Positions 50,311-58,293 of a DNA stretch of 64,000 nt are shown here, piece after piece. The translations under genes and the position numbers were made by a program. Within the stretch, counting starts at the first letter, position 1, and each line of letters begins with the position of its first letter. The notes under the pieces are model-generated. The model worked only from the letters and a program-made list of their open reading frames with translations, did not search any database and was not told the DNA's origin. This DNA comes from a virus: the IMG/VR virus record IMGVR_UViG_3300046665_000548, positions 310,001-374,000 of that record; one strand, written 5' to 3'.

Positions 50311-51249
50311 ATGGCTGTTTCTTTGTGGACTGAAAAATATCGTCCGAAAACTTTGGATGAGTATGTTTGGCGCGACGCCCAACAGCGCAAGAAAGTGGAA
50401 GAGTGGATCGCAGATGGCGCTCTACCTCATCTAATGCTTTCTGGAGGCCCTGGCACGGGAAAGACCAGCCTTGCATGGCTGATGCTCTTGATGCTGGGTA
50501 TCCCGAAGGGAGACATCCTTTTCATTCCTGCTTCTCGTGAACGCAAGATCGAAGACATTCAGTCGAAGATCATCAACTTCGTAGGTACATGGGCTCTTGG
50601 TCCAACCGGGATCAAGTACGTCCTGCTTGACGAGGCCGACGCGATCTCACCGCTGGCGCAGAAGATGCTTCGCACTGAAATGGAGACTTACTCGGATGTA
50701 TGTAGGTTCGTTATGACCTGCAACTATCCGGAGAAGATCATTCCTGCTGTCAAGAGCCGCTGTCAGGGTTTCCATTTCGAAGCTCTGGATCAAGAGCAGT
50801 TCCTGTCTAGGCTAATGCACGTTCTCACAAACGAGGGCGTTCAGTTTGACGACGACGGGCTGATGAAGCTGTTTAGCGCTACTTTCCCTGATATGCGCAA
50901 ATGTCTTGGATTGGCGCAGGAACGCACTGTGGGTGGTGTATTGAGCGCTCCGGACATGGACGCACTTACTGGCACGCAAGACTATCTGATTGAGATGGCC
51001 AATCTGTTCAAGACGGGACGTTATCTTGACGCTCGGAAGCTGATTACCTCTCAGGCTCAAGTTGAAGAGTACGTGGACATCTATCGATATTTCTATCGCA
51101 ACCTTGATCTGTGGGGCGATACGGAAGATCAGAAAGATCAGGCATTGCTCACCATTCGTAAGAGCCTCGTGAACCATTCATTGGTAGCTGACCCAGAGAT
51201 CAATCTCGCGGCTTGCTGCGTTGAATTGGCTCATATCGCTAAGATTTAA
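50311..51249 (+). CDS. gp44: Sliding-clamp loader large subunit (gp44-like) (312 aa)
   Basis: LWTEKYRPKTLDEYV opening, Walker A SGGPGTGKTSLA (~44-55), Walker B LLDEADAI (~107-114), a sensor-type segment TCNYPEKI and SRCQGF (the SRC arginine-finger motif, ~152). This is the T4 gp44/AAA+ clamp-loader pattern. It loads the sliding clamp for DNA replication. Start at ATG 50311 (upstream TTG rejected). Followed by an unidentified gene where T4 has gp62. Confidence 0.9.
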   Translation: MAVSLWTEKYRPKTLDEYVWRDAQQRKKVEEWIADGALPHLMLSGGPGTGKTSLAWLMLLMLGIPKGDILFIPASRERKIEDIQSKIINFVGTWALGPTGIKYVLLDEADAISPLAQKMLRTEMETYSDVCRFVMTCNYPEKIIPAVKSRCQGFHFEALDQEQFLSRLMHVLTNEGVQFDDDGLMKLFSATFPDMRKCLGLAQERTVGGVLSAPDMDALTGTQDYLIEMANLFKTGRYLDARKLITSQAQVEEYVDIYRYFYRNLDLWGDTEDQKDQALLTIRKSLVNHSLVADPEINLAACCVELAHIAKI

Positions 51250-51272
51250 TTTTAATACCATAAGGAAATACT

Positions 51273-51740
51273 ATGAGTGATCGTTTGAGAAATTTGAGGA
51301 ACCGTCCGTTCCTAATCGTCAATACATACTTCCGTCCCGCAACGACCAAGAACTCTTTTGGTAACACCCCGACTCACAAGAAGGGTTGGATGGACGAGAC
51401 CGGTAATACTGCAATGTTCGAGCGCGCATGGGTTGCCGACCGCATTCCCAGCAAGGTCATGCGTGAAGCCACTGTGATCATCGACATCATGCAAAGCGCT
51501 GCCATCAAGAACGGTTACGACAATGGCGACGCTGCCAATTCTGTTAGCGATGAACAGCTTGTTGAGCATTTCCTCGGCAAGTACATGGAAAAGTGCAAGG
51601 AAGGTTTGGACCTTTGGCTTTCGCGTCAGGCAAAGACGTTTGCTCAGTCGAAGGAATACCTCGAACTGAAGGACAAGGCTGACGCTCGGAAGGCAGAAGT
51701 CGAAGCAGAAAAGTCGGCAGCCGAGACCACGGAAGACTAA
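51273..51740 (+). CDS. Hypothetical protein after clamp loader (155 aa)
   Basis: Located where T4 carries the small clamp-loader subunit gp62, but I see no clear resemblance. MSDRLRNLRNRPFLIVNTYFRPATTKNSF..., then a helical, lysine-rich C-terminus. AAGGAAA precedes the start. Function unknown. Confidence 0.6.
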   Translation: MSDRLRNLRNRPFLIVNTYFRPATTKNSFGNTPTHKKGWMDETGNTAMFERAWVADRIPSKVMREATVIIDIMQSAAIKNGYDNGDAANSVSDEQLVEHFLGKYMEKCKEGLDLWLSRQAKTFAQSKEYLELKDKADARKAEVEAEKSAAETTED

Positions 51741-51741
51741 G

Positions 51742-52314
51742 TTGAAACTCATCCTTACAGACGTTGACGAGACGGTTCTCAAATACGCTGATCCCTTTCA
51801 GGATTGGTGTGAAATGAAGGGCTATTCCATGAACGGAAGATTGCGTGACATGCATGACATATGCGCTCTCCTCGATGTGGACGCGAAGACGGCGGATGAG
51901 ATCATTCGGGAGTTCTCTGAATCGGGTGCTCTTGATACGCAGCCACCGGAAGATTGTGCCTTGGAGGTCCTTCCGCAGCTTTACCAGAAGGGATTTCGCT
52001 TCGTCGCCATCACGGCGTGCGGCAACGATCCGATCTTTCGGTTGAAGCGCCGTAGGTGTTTGGAGAATACTTTTGGTTTCGCCTGGGAGGATGTGCACAC
52101 CATCGGCCTAGGTGATTCCAAGGGTCCGCTATTATCCATGTATCCGCCATCTGTGTGGGTAGAGGATCATTTCATCCATTCGGTGCGCGGCGCAGAAATA
52201 GGCCACAAAACATTTTTGCTTACGCGTGAATACAATCAAGGGCGTAAACACCCGAAGGTAAACCGCGTCGTTTCATGGTTTGATATTTACGATTCGCTTG
52301 TCGGAGACGATTGA
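51742..52314 (+). CDS. HAD-superfamily phosphatase/nucleotidase-like (190 aa)
   Basis: TTG start (MKLILTDVDETVLKYADPF): the D-x-D-x-T/E of HAD proteins. ITACGNDPI (motif II-like), a lysine-containing loop, and VWVEDHFIHSV (acidic motif). Could act on nucleotides, given the thymidine kinase two genes on. Overlaps the next gene by TGATG. Confidence 0.65.
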   Translation: MKLILTDVDETVLKYADPFQDWCEMKGYSMNGRLRDMHDICALLDVDAKTADEIIREFSESGALDTQPPEDCALEVLPQLYQKGFRFVAITACGNDPIFRLKRRRCLENTFGFAWEDVHTIGLGDSKGPLLSMYPPSVWVEDHFIHSVRGAEIGHKTFLLTREYNQGRKHPKVNRVVSWFDIYDSLVGDD

Positions 52315-52580
52315 TGTTTATGGAATACATCCCGGAGAAGCACACCCCAGCGCATTGGGTTGTGTGCTTCGCTGTTGAGGATCGACCGCAGCTTTTTGAA
52401 AAAGGAAATGCGGGTATTGAGTTCGTTGTCCCGGTGAGCGTTTGGTTAAAGAACCAAGCCGCTAATTCATCCTTCAAGATTTTTGGGACTGATTGGGCTC
52501 GCAAGGAAACTCAGGTTCAGATCACTTTCTATAAGAAAACTGAAGCCGAGCATTTCTTGGCCCGTTTCTATCATGGCTGA
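52314..52580 (+). CDS. Small hypothetical protein (88 aa)
   Basis: Starts MFMEYIPEKHTPAHWVVCFAVED and ends ...VQITFYKKTEAEHFLARFYHG, a distant resemblance to the FKLRWG tails. Overlaps both neighbours. Function unknown. Confidence 0.55.
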   Translation: MFMEYIPEKHTPAHWVVCFAVEDRPQLFEKGNAGIEFVVPVSVWLKNQAANSSFKIFGTDWARKETQVQITFYKKTEAEHFLARFYHG

Positions 52581-53082
52581 TACGAGCGATAGGTTATTCT
52601 TTGCTCGTGACTTCAGACCAAGGCGAGTCAACGCGGAATGGATTCCGGGCGCTCGTTGTTGGTTCTTGGTTGCACAGAGCTTGGAAGAAGCTGAAGAGGC
52701 TATGGAACTGTTTCGGACTGCCGAGATGGATCGCGAATGCAAGATCAATGGCTGGAATCGTTACGACGAACGCAGATGCATGAGTGACAAGAAGATAGCA
52801 GAGATTCTGAACAAACCGTCTATGCTTGTCGATCCTCATGAATGTGCAGCTTGGGTAAGTCGCGTCGAAGGTCAGCAGATGATCTACGACGAAGAGCACA
52901 ACATCTGGACTTATGTTTTGCCAGATGAGGATGGAAATGCACATCTTATAAACCCGTTGTCCATGGGTTATGGGCACGACGCGATGTTCGTCACAGAAAT
53001 CAGCGTTGAAAATGGATTTCGACAAGAAGAAATTGATATAGGCTGGAAGAGAGCCTTGTATTCGAGGTTGAGTGCTGAATGA
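52573..53082 (+). CDS. Hypothetical protein (169 aa)
   Basis: ATG 52573 overlaps the previous stop. MADTSDRLFFARDFRPRRV..., then SRVEGQQMIYDEEHNIWTYVLPDEDGNA and a helical end. No motif. Overlaps the thymidine kinase start by four bases. Confidence 0.55.
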   Translation: MADTSDRLFFARDFRPRRVNAEWIPGARCWFLVAQSLEEAEEAMELFRTAEMDRECKINGWNRYDERRCMSDKKIAEILNKPSMLVDPHECAAWVSRVEGQQMIYDEEHNIWTYVLPDEDGNAHLINPLSMGYGHDAMFVTEISVENGFRQEEIDIGWKRALYSRLSAE

Positions 53083-53738
53083 GTTACGGTAAGTTGACTG
53101 TGGTTTGCGGACCCATGTATGCGGGCAAGACTACGGAGATGTTAAAACGCGTTCTTTGGGCGCGTAATGGCATGAAGCGCCAAGTAGTTGTTCTCAAGCC
53201 TGCTTTCGATAATCGATATGCAGAGACCGAGATTGTTTCCCATGATGGTCTCCGCGCAACGGCCGAGAGTATCACCGAGCTTCCGGATGGTGTTCTTGAT
53301 TCCGGATCGCTAATCGTGCTGGATGAAATACAATTCTTCAATGAGCCGTACGTGTCAGGTGATGTAGTTGCCTGGGTACAAGACCAACTGAGCGAAGGCG
53401 TTGATATCGTCGCTGGTGGACTTGATATGGATTGGAGAGGTGATCCTTTTGAGGTCACTGCGCTGCTGACGGCGATGGCCGATGAGGTCATTAAGGTCAC
53501 TGCCAACTGTACCGTGTGCGGTCGTGCTGCTCGGAAGACCTGGAAGAAGTTTGAACCTCTGGTTGGGAGCGATTATGAGGATATCGACCTGTCTGGCATG
53601 TCAGAAGAAGACATGGCTAGGACCCTGACCGCTGCGACCGAAAGGAAGTTGGCGAACGAGGTTGAGCTTGGAGCCCAAGACAAGTATGAAGCTCGTTGTA
53701 ACGAGCACTGGGTCTTCCTAGAGGCCGATGAAGACTGA
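53079..53738 (+). CDS. tdk: Thymidine kinase (219 aa)
   Basis: CGPMYAGKTTEMLKR is the P-loop (~10-24), LIVLDEIQFF the second nucleotide-binding motif (~81-90), TANCTVCGRAARKT half of the zinc site, and a later C-x-E-H near the end. Longer than the usual ~190-200 aa by an acidic insert (SGMSEEDMARTLTAATE) between the zinc-ligand halves. Salvage of thymidine for phage DNA synthesis. Overlaps the preceding gene by four bases, consistent with one operon from 51273. Confidence 0.9.
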   Translation: MSYGKLTVVCGPMYAGKTTEMLKRVLWARNGMKRQVVVLKPAFDNRYAETEIVSHDGLRATAESITELPDGVLDSGSLIVLDEIQFFNEPYVSGDVVAWVQDQLSEGVDIVAGGLDMDWRGDPFEVTALLTAMADEVIKVTANCTVCGRAARKTWKKFEPLVGSDYEDIDLSGMSEEDMARTLTAATERKLANEVELGAQDKYEARCNEHWVFLEADED

Positions 53739-53748
53739 ACATTAGGAC

Positions 53749-53776
53749 TTGACCAATATTAATTCCATGGTAGTTT
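53749..53776 (+). promoter_or_regulatory. Early promoter, copy 4 of 4
   Basis: TTGACC, 16-base spacer ending CATGG, TAGTTT. It lies where an upstream start of the 53806 gene would be, supporting the later start. Confidence 0.7.
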
Positions 53777-53805
53777 TAGTCATTAGACCAGAAACGAAAG
53801 ATTCA

Positions 53806-53952
53806 ATGGTGGGTGACGATATTCCGCTATGGAAACAGGCAAATATTAGGGAGGAGATGGGGCTTAACGAGCCGCCAATCGCGTTGGTGGTCGCAGGGGC
53901 AGTCGTCGTCCTTGGCGTTATGGCCCTTATGTGGTTGTTTGGGCTGTGGTAA
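53806..53952 (+). CDS. Small membrane protein (48 aa)
   Basis: Start ATG 53806, downstream of an early promoter. MVGDDIPLWKQANIREEM..., then one membrane segment (IALVVAGAVVVLGVMALMWLFGLW) at the end. Could be an early superinfection or membrane-modulating factor; not shown. Confidence 0.55.
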   Translation: MVGDDIPLWKQANIREEMGLNEPPIALVVAGAVVVLGVMALMWLFGLW

Positions 53953-54101
53953 CACGCCCACGCCCTATACCGTACCTCAAAATCAAGGCGGAGATCGCAC
54001 AACTCGAAAGCCGGTTACGTGAGCTTCGGTCTGGTCCGATGGTCAAGCCAAAACCCCGCAAAGTAGTCAGTCGTTATCGCCGCAGAAGATGGCGTGGTTG
54101 A
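53946..54101 (+). CDS. Small basic protein (51 aa)
   Basis: GTG start overlapping the end of the membrane gene. About 30% R/K (...SRYRRRRWRG at the end). Likely nucleic-acid binding if real; the start and SD are weak. Confidence 0.4.
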   Translation: MVTRPRPIPYLKIKAEIAQLESRLRELRSGPMVKPKPRKVVSRYRRRRWRG

Positions 54102-54130
54102 TATCGCACCGTCGCACTCAGGAGGATAAA

Positions 54131-54307
54131 ATGCCCAAATACGTTCTCGCCGCGCTGACCGTTTTGTGTTTCTCTCCGCTCATTGTTCTGCCCCAGGTTA
54201 CGCGTAAGACCGAAGCGCCACTCGTCTCCCCGATGGGCAAAGTATCGGTCGATACTCTGTACGAAGACATGGCGGACAATCTGCGTCACGCCCGTAGCCG
54301 CCACTAA
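54131..54307 (+). CDS. Small exported/membrane-anchored protein (58 aa)
   Basis: AGGAGG precedes ATG 54131. Hydrophobic N-terminus (YVLAALTVLCFSPLIVLP) as a signal or anchor, then a short polar domain (VSVDTLYEDMADNLRHARSRH). Function unknown. Confidence 0.6.
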   Translation: MPKYVLAALTVLCFSPLIVLPQVTRKTEAPLVSPMGKVSVDTLYEDMADNLRHARSRH

Positions 54308-54325
54308 GGCAGAATTGGGGTTAAG

Positions 54326-54862
54326 ATGACCGTCGAGCAGAAGCGCATTCTCAGGCGCATACTTACCATTCCGTTTTCCATTATCATCATCTTCATCGTT
54401 CTGCTGGACGATTTTTTCCGTTCGTGGGTCGTGCCGTTTGCGCGTTGGATCGGCGGCCTTAGCCCGTTCCTCTGGCTACAAGGGAAGATTGCGAACTGGA
54501 ACCCTTACGCGATCCTGATCTTGTTTCTTGTTCCATTCTTGGTTCTGGAGCCGCTAAAGCTCTTCGCGCTTTATCTCATGTCGATGCATTTCGTGACGGG
54601 CGTACTGTTGTTCGCGAGTGCGAAGATTCTCGGGATCATTATCGCGGATCGCATCTTCGCGGTCAGCAAAGACAAGCTGATGACCATCGGTTGGTTCAAG
54701 TCGGGATATGATCGATGGGTGGGAATGAAGGAATGGGTCTACGCGTACCTCAGAGGCACGCCAGTGTATCCGCTGGCCAAAGCCATAGCTTCTCGTGTCA
54801 AGGCCGCCTACGGGGCTGCTAAAGGGCTTGTACGGGCTTTCTGGAGCCGGGCCGGGGCTTGA
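54326..54862 (+). CDS. Multi-pass membrane protein (178 aa)
   Basis: Hydrophobic segments at ~12-30 (LTIPFSIIIIFIVLL), ~62-82 (AILILFLVPFLVLEPLKLFAL) and ~88-108 (VTGVLLFASAKILGIIIAD), then an amphipathic basic tail. Resembles uncharacterised rhizobial membrane proteins, which may point to host origin. Function unknown. Confidence 0.6.
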   Translation: MTVEQKRILRRILTIPFSIIIIFIVLLDDFFRSWVVPFARWIGGLSPFLWLQGKIANWNPYAILILFLVPFLVLEPLKLFALYLMSMHFVTGVLLFASAKILGIIIADRIFAVSKDKLMTIGWFKSGYDRWVGMKEWVYAYLRGTPVYPLAKAIASRVKAAYGAAKGLVRAFWSRAGA

Positions 54863-54869
54863 CGCGAAA

Positions 54870-54900
54870 CAGCCCCCCCGTTGCGGGAGGGCTGTTCGGT
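54870..54900. terminator. Terminator hairpin between convergent genes
   Basis: CAGCCCCCCCG/CGGGAGGGCTG with a TTG loop, between the membrane gene and phoH. Confidence 0.75.
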
Positions 54901-54920
54901 GCGGCAGCAATGGGGTTAGA

Positions 54921-55688
54921 TTAGTTCTCGCCGTAGATCGACAGAATGTCCTCGATGATTGGATGACGCTCAACGTCACCTGGGTCGAATTCACAAACTG
55001 CGATGCCTTCGCTGCCCCGAGTCTCCAGGCGCTGAACGAAATCTTTCAGACCATTCTCTTCGAAGCCACGATCATGCTGGCGAAGATCGCCCGTGATGAT
55101 CATTCGGCTATTTTCACCTAGACGGGTAAGAACCATTTTCATTTGACTAGGCGTAGCGTTTTGCGCCTCGTCAAAAAGAATGATGGCGTTCTTAAAGGTA
55201 CGACCGCGCATATAGGCGAGTGGCGCGATTTCGATGATTTCGTCTAGCACCATCTTTTCGATCTGCTGGGGGCTGTAGTGTTCTTTGAACACATCCATGA
55301 TCGGCAGAACCCAGGGTGCCATCTTCTCAACAAGGCTACCGGGAAGGAAGCCGTGCTGTTCGTCAACGGAGACTGCTGGGCGGGTAACGATGATCTTTTC
55401 AAATTGACCATTTTGCATGCCATGGATGGCGTACTGGGTGGCAAGTAGTGTTTTGCCGCATCCCGCAGGACCCATCGCAAACACTACGTGCTTACTGACA
55501 TCCATAAGACAATCAACGTATTCTTCCTGAGCTAAGTTACGTGGAAGAAGTTGGACCTTCTTCTTTGTCTTTCTCGGGTGAGAAAGCTCGTCGCTCTCGC
55601 TATCGTACACGAGTGTGAGTTTGCGATCTTGGCGGGGGTTCGGCTTATTTGCACGCTTTGCTGAGCGCTTGTTGATATTTCTAGCCAC
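54921..55688 (-). CDS. phoH: PhoH-like ATPase (255 aa)
   Basis: GTG 55688 with AAGGGAGG six bases upstream; the frame upstream of it is rejected. MARNINKRSAKRANK..., basic start, then AMGPAGCGKTLLATQ (P-loop, ~72-86), RPAVSVDEQHGFLPG, LFDEAQNATPSQM (Walker B) and TRLGENSRMIITGD. PhoH-type proteins are common in T4-like phages; role uncertain (RNA or phosphate related). Late-type TAAATA at 55733. Confidence 0.85.
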   Translation of the reverse strand: MARNINKRSAKRANKPNPRQDRKLTLVYDSESDELSHPRKTKKKVQLLPRNLAQEEYVDCLMDVSKHVVFAMGPAGCGKTLLATQYAIHGMQNGQFEKIIVTRPAVSVDEQHGFLPGSLVEKMAPWVLPIMDVFKEHYSPQQIEKMVLDEIIEIAPLAYMRGRTFKNAIILFDEAQNATPSQMKMVLTRLGENSRMIITGDLRQHDRGFEENGLKDFVQRLETRGSEGIAVCEFDPGDVERHPIIEDILSIYGEN

Positions 55689-55732
55689 GAGGGCCTCCCT
55701 TCGTAAAGGTGATTGTGTTTGCCGCACGTGAT

Positions 55733-55738
55733 TATTTA
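55733..55738 (-). promoter_or_regulatory. Late promoter motif CTAAATAAT upstream of phoH
   Basis: Minus strand, 45 bases before the GTG start. Confidence 0.5.
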
Positions 55739-55792
55739 GAGAACCTCCCGTTGATATTAGATGTGACTTTAGTCCTAATATTCCTGACTAAA

Positions 55793-56170
55793 ATGTCGTT
55801 TGATAGTGACATCAGTTTGCCGCGCAACATAAAAATCAATGATCGGGAACGCTTCTGGATTGATGGCGTTCTCTCGACATTGGTGGGAAAATTATGCATG
55901 CACTTTCTTGAGACGCGGGACGGTCACAGGTTCCCCATCGAACAACTCACGCATGACTTTGACTCATCGTCAGTCGATGTTCGTCCTGCGAAGAAGTCTG
56001 ATTTTGAGTGGTTTACGTCCCATTCATATCGCTTCGAGATTATGGTGTGGGAAGACGAAGAGCACGCATTCACACTGACGGGATGCCAGACAAAATTCGA
56101 ATTGTCCGAATACGAACAAGGTACGTTCGTGGCTAGGATTGAGTACGAAGAGATAATTCCGAAGCGATAA
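55793..56170 (+). CDS. Hypothetical protein (125 aa)
   Basis: Start ATG 55793 is preferred because the upstream part overlaps the phoH promoter. MSFDSDISLPRNIKINDRERF..., alpha/beta (LVGKLCMHFLETRDGHRFPIEQL, YRFEIMVWEDEEHAFTLTG). No SD. Convergent overlap of 38 bases with the SGNH gene. Function unknown. Confidence 0.55.
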   Translation: MSFDSDISLPRNIKINDRERFWIDGVLSTLVGKLCMHFLETRDGHRFPIEQLTHDFDSSSVDVRPAKKSDFEWFTSHSYRFEIMVWEDEEHAFTLTGCQTKFELSEYEQGTFVARIEYEEIIPKR

Positions 56171-56945
56171 CGTGATGCTTAAAAAACGCATCAGAGAACA
56201 TTGCATTCGTCTTCGGTCCGGGGTGCGAGCCATCTCGGGCAAAATCTATTGTAGCGTTCATCTCAACATATCGAGATGAGTCCGTGTAGTCTCCCATTAT
56301 ACTGAAATCATATTCTTTACTCCAATTACTCCAAACCCACGGAGTATTGGTGAGACCGCAGTAAGCTTCAATAAGCCGATAATGACTCAGAAACTCGAAG
56401 AAATCGTTGTTGTCATTCTGGAGCGCTTGATAATGCGCAATGGCTTGTTTCTCTTCAATCGGCTGTCCAGGCCAATTTGATCCTAGTCGGATGTCGTGTC
56501 GAAGGCCATCGCTAGTGTAATAGCTGCGCCGAGATAACGAGGTGAACATCACCACAACCAACTTTGGCTTAAGAAGAGGAATTGTTTGGCATGCGATCTG
56601 GGCAATTAGTTCGTTAGAGCAGCCACCAACGCCGTAGTTGTGCTGCTCCAGACCAATGCGATGGGCAAGCTGCGATGTCCAAACATCTTGATACGGGAGA
56701 CCGACGCCCATAGTAACCGAATCTCCCAAGAAGAGAACTTTGTTGGAGTCGGATAGTGCGTCGTATTCAATAGAGCGATAGCCGCGTGAATTGAACTGAT
56801 AGAGTATATCGCGGTGACCATAGATTGATGATTCGCGCTTGTAAGTATGGGCTCTGTCCGACCCAAACCAATGAAAGGTTTGGTTTGGAAACTGATTCCC
56901 TAAGGGGATCGCGTCGCGTTTCCAGTATGTGTCGGGGTTACGCAT
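56133..56945 (-). CDS. SGNH-type hydrolase-like protein (270 aa)
   Basis: VLFLGDSVTMGVGL (SGNH block I, ~71-84), NYGVGGCSNELIAQI (Gly block), and DGSHPGPKTN (His/Asp block V, ~236-245). Such enzymes deacylate or deacetylate esters, often on glycans. TAAATA-N5-ATG start without SD. Lies just after the capsid gene; a role in virion maturation or entry is possible. Confidence 0.75.
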   Translation of the reverse strand: MRNPDTYWKRDAIPLGNQFPNQTFHWFGSDRAHTYKRESSIYGHRDILYQFNSRGYRSIEYDALSDSNKVLFLGDSVTMGVGLPYQDVWTSQLAHRIGLEQHNYGVGGCSNELIAQIACQTIPLLKPKLVVVMFTSLSRRSYYTSDGLRHDIRLGSNWPGQPIEEKQAIAHYQALQNDNNDFFEFLSHYRLIEAYCGLTNTPWVWSNWSKEYDFSIMGDYTDSSRYVEMNATIDFARDGSHPGPKTNAMFSDAFFKHHVIASELSLRTQS

Positions 56946-56950
56946 GCGTC

Positions 56951-56956
56951 TATTTA
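56951..56956 (-). promoter_or_regulatory. Late promoter motif TAAATA, 5 nt before the SGNH ATG (56945)
   Basis: Minus strand TGTAAATA, GACGC, ATG. It lies immediately downstream of the capsid-gene terminator. Confidence 0.6.
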
Positions 56957-56961
56957 CAGAG

Positions 56962-56990
56962 CAAAAGAAAAGGCCGCCCGAAGGCGGCCC
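56962..56990 (-). terminator. Capsid-gene terminator
   Basis: GGCCGCC-TTCG-GGCGGCC followed by TTTTCTTTT on the minus strand. Confidence 0.85.
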
Positions 56991-57014
56991 AATCTATTTG
57001 TTCACGTTTTGTTC

Positions 57015-58232
57015 TTAGATGAACGAAAGCGTGGCAGTGTCGATACCAACGAGACCGAGGTAGTCGGCGGCGTTGCCGAGCGACGAAGCGGTGTTGGTGA
57101 GTTCGACGTAACCATAACGGGTCATGAAGGAAACGACTGGCTCGAAAGTAGCCGGATCGATCAGAACGCCCGAGGAGGTCAGAGGAACGTATGGGCAGTA
57201 GAATGCTGCTGCGTCCATTTCGTTGCCCTTGTAACCGACGAGAACCGGTGTGCTGTCAGCAGCATACTGGTCAACGTACACGCGCATGCTGTTGTTCAGC
57301 GTGCCGACGTACTTGGTGTTGGTCGGAGCCTCGAAGGTGCCTTCCGTCGTGCGTGCGAACGCCGAGGTCGTAGCAGACTGAAGGATCGTGAGAGCGGTCG
57401 GGGAGACCACAACCCAGTTACCAGCGCCGCGACGGGTGCGGGAAGCAATGAGGTTTGCCTGACGGTTGATCAGGATGGCGAGAGCGGCGTGCACGTCACC
57501 AACGAAGGTGGGTGTACCGGTCACGGTGTCCTGCTTGAACACGGCAGTAGCAGCACCTGGAAGAGCGCGCAGGGAGACCAAGATTTCCTGATCGATTTCT
57601 GCGGTGATTTCCTGTGCGAGAGCAGCCATGATTTCTGCTTCGATGTCGATGCCCTGCTGAGCCTGTGCGTCCTGAGCAGCTTCGAAGGTCCAGCGAGCGG
57701 AGAGCTTGCGGGTCTTTGCTTCGACAACTTCCTTCAGAATCTGGATGGAGAGACGGTTTCCGCCCTTACCTTCCAGAGCCGTTGTAGCAGCGGCCTTCGG
57801 GTTTGCCGGGGTCTCGTTGCCAGAGTAGTAGCGAGCGATGTCGAAAGGAGACAGAGCTTCGTTACCAGCGTTGGTACCGGTACCGTTCGTGGGAACAGTG
57901 TCGGCATAACGAACGCGCAGAGTGTGAATCTGAGCAACTGGTCCAGTCATCGGCTGCACGCCAATGATTTCGTTCGCGATCACGGTCGGCATAACGCGAC
58001 GGATGACCGGCAGAATTACCTTGTTGAGAGTTGCAACGTTGGCGCTGTTGGTGGCACCGGCTGTTGCAGCTTCGTTCAGGCGGGAGAGTTCCTTGCGGGT
58101 GTTCTCCAGAACGGTTTCCATCATCTTACGCTTGTTAGCGTTCGGTGTACCGTCCATGTTGTGGGTAAGATCGCGACCTTCGCAGAGTGCTGCTTTCGTA
58201 GCCTTCCACTGAGATTCAAATAGCTTATTCAT
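57015..58232 (-). CDS. gp23: Major capsid protein (gp23-like) (405 aa)
   Basis: AAGGAG precedes the ATG. The N-terminal ~54 residues, ending RLNE|AATAGATN, are probably a cleaved propeptide, because T4 gp23 is cut by gp21 at a similar E site. The rest (PVIRRVMPTVIANEIIGVQPMTGPVAQIHTLRVRY..., GNWVVVSPTALTILQSA, SSGVLIDPATFEPVVSFMTRYGY) is the T4-type major capsid fold. Self-assembles into the head shell. Confidence 0.95.
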   Translation of the reverse strand: MNKLFESQWKATKAALCEGRDLTHNMDGTPNANKRKMMETVLENTRKELSRLNEAATAGATNSANVATLNKVILPVIRRVMPTVIANEIIGVQPMTGPVAQIHTLRVRYADTVPTNGTGTNAGNEALSPFDIARYYSGNETPANPKAAATTALEGKGGNRLSIQILKEVVEAKTRKLSARWTFEAAQDAQAQQGIDIEAEIMAALAQEITAEIDQEILVSLRALPGAATAVFKQDTVTGTPTFVGDVHAALAILINRQANLIASRTRRGAGNWVVVSPTALTILQSATTSAFARTTEGTFEAPTNTKYVGTLNNSMRVYVDQYAADSTPVLVGYKGNEMDAAAFYCPYVPLTSSGVLIDPATFEPVVSFMTRYGYVELTNTASSLGNAADYLGLVGIDTATLSFI

Positions 58233-58253
58233 TATTCGCTCCTTAGTTTTGAC

Positions 58254-58271
58254 GAACCGGCCTTAGCCGAA
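58254..58271 (-). repeat. Hairpin repeat copy 2 (GAACCGGCCTTAGCCG)
   Basis: Sixteen bases identical to 5551-5566. Forms a CGGC/GCCG hairpin just upstream of the capsid start, after the scaffold gene. Confidence 0.5.
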
Positions 58272-58293
58272 ATGAATTTTCAAAAGTTACTTA

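Noticed and set aside
51273-51740. gp62 clamp-loader small subunit
   Set aside because: Position is suggestive but I see no sequence resemblance; left as unknown.
57009-58223. 404-codon frame on the plus strand opposite the capsid gene
   Set aside because: The capsid gene on the other strand is certain; this frame is a composition artefact.
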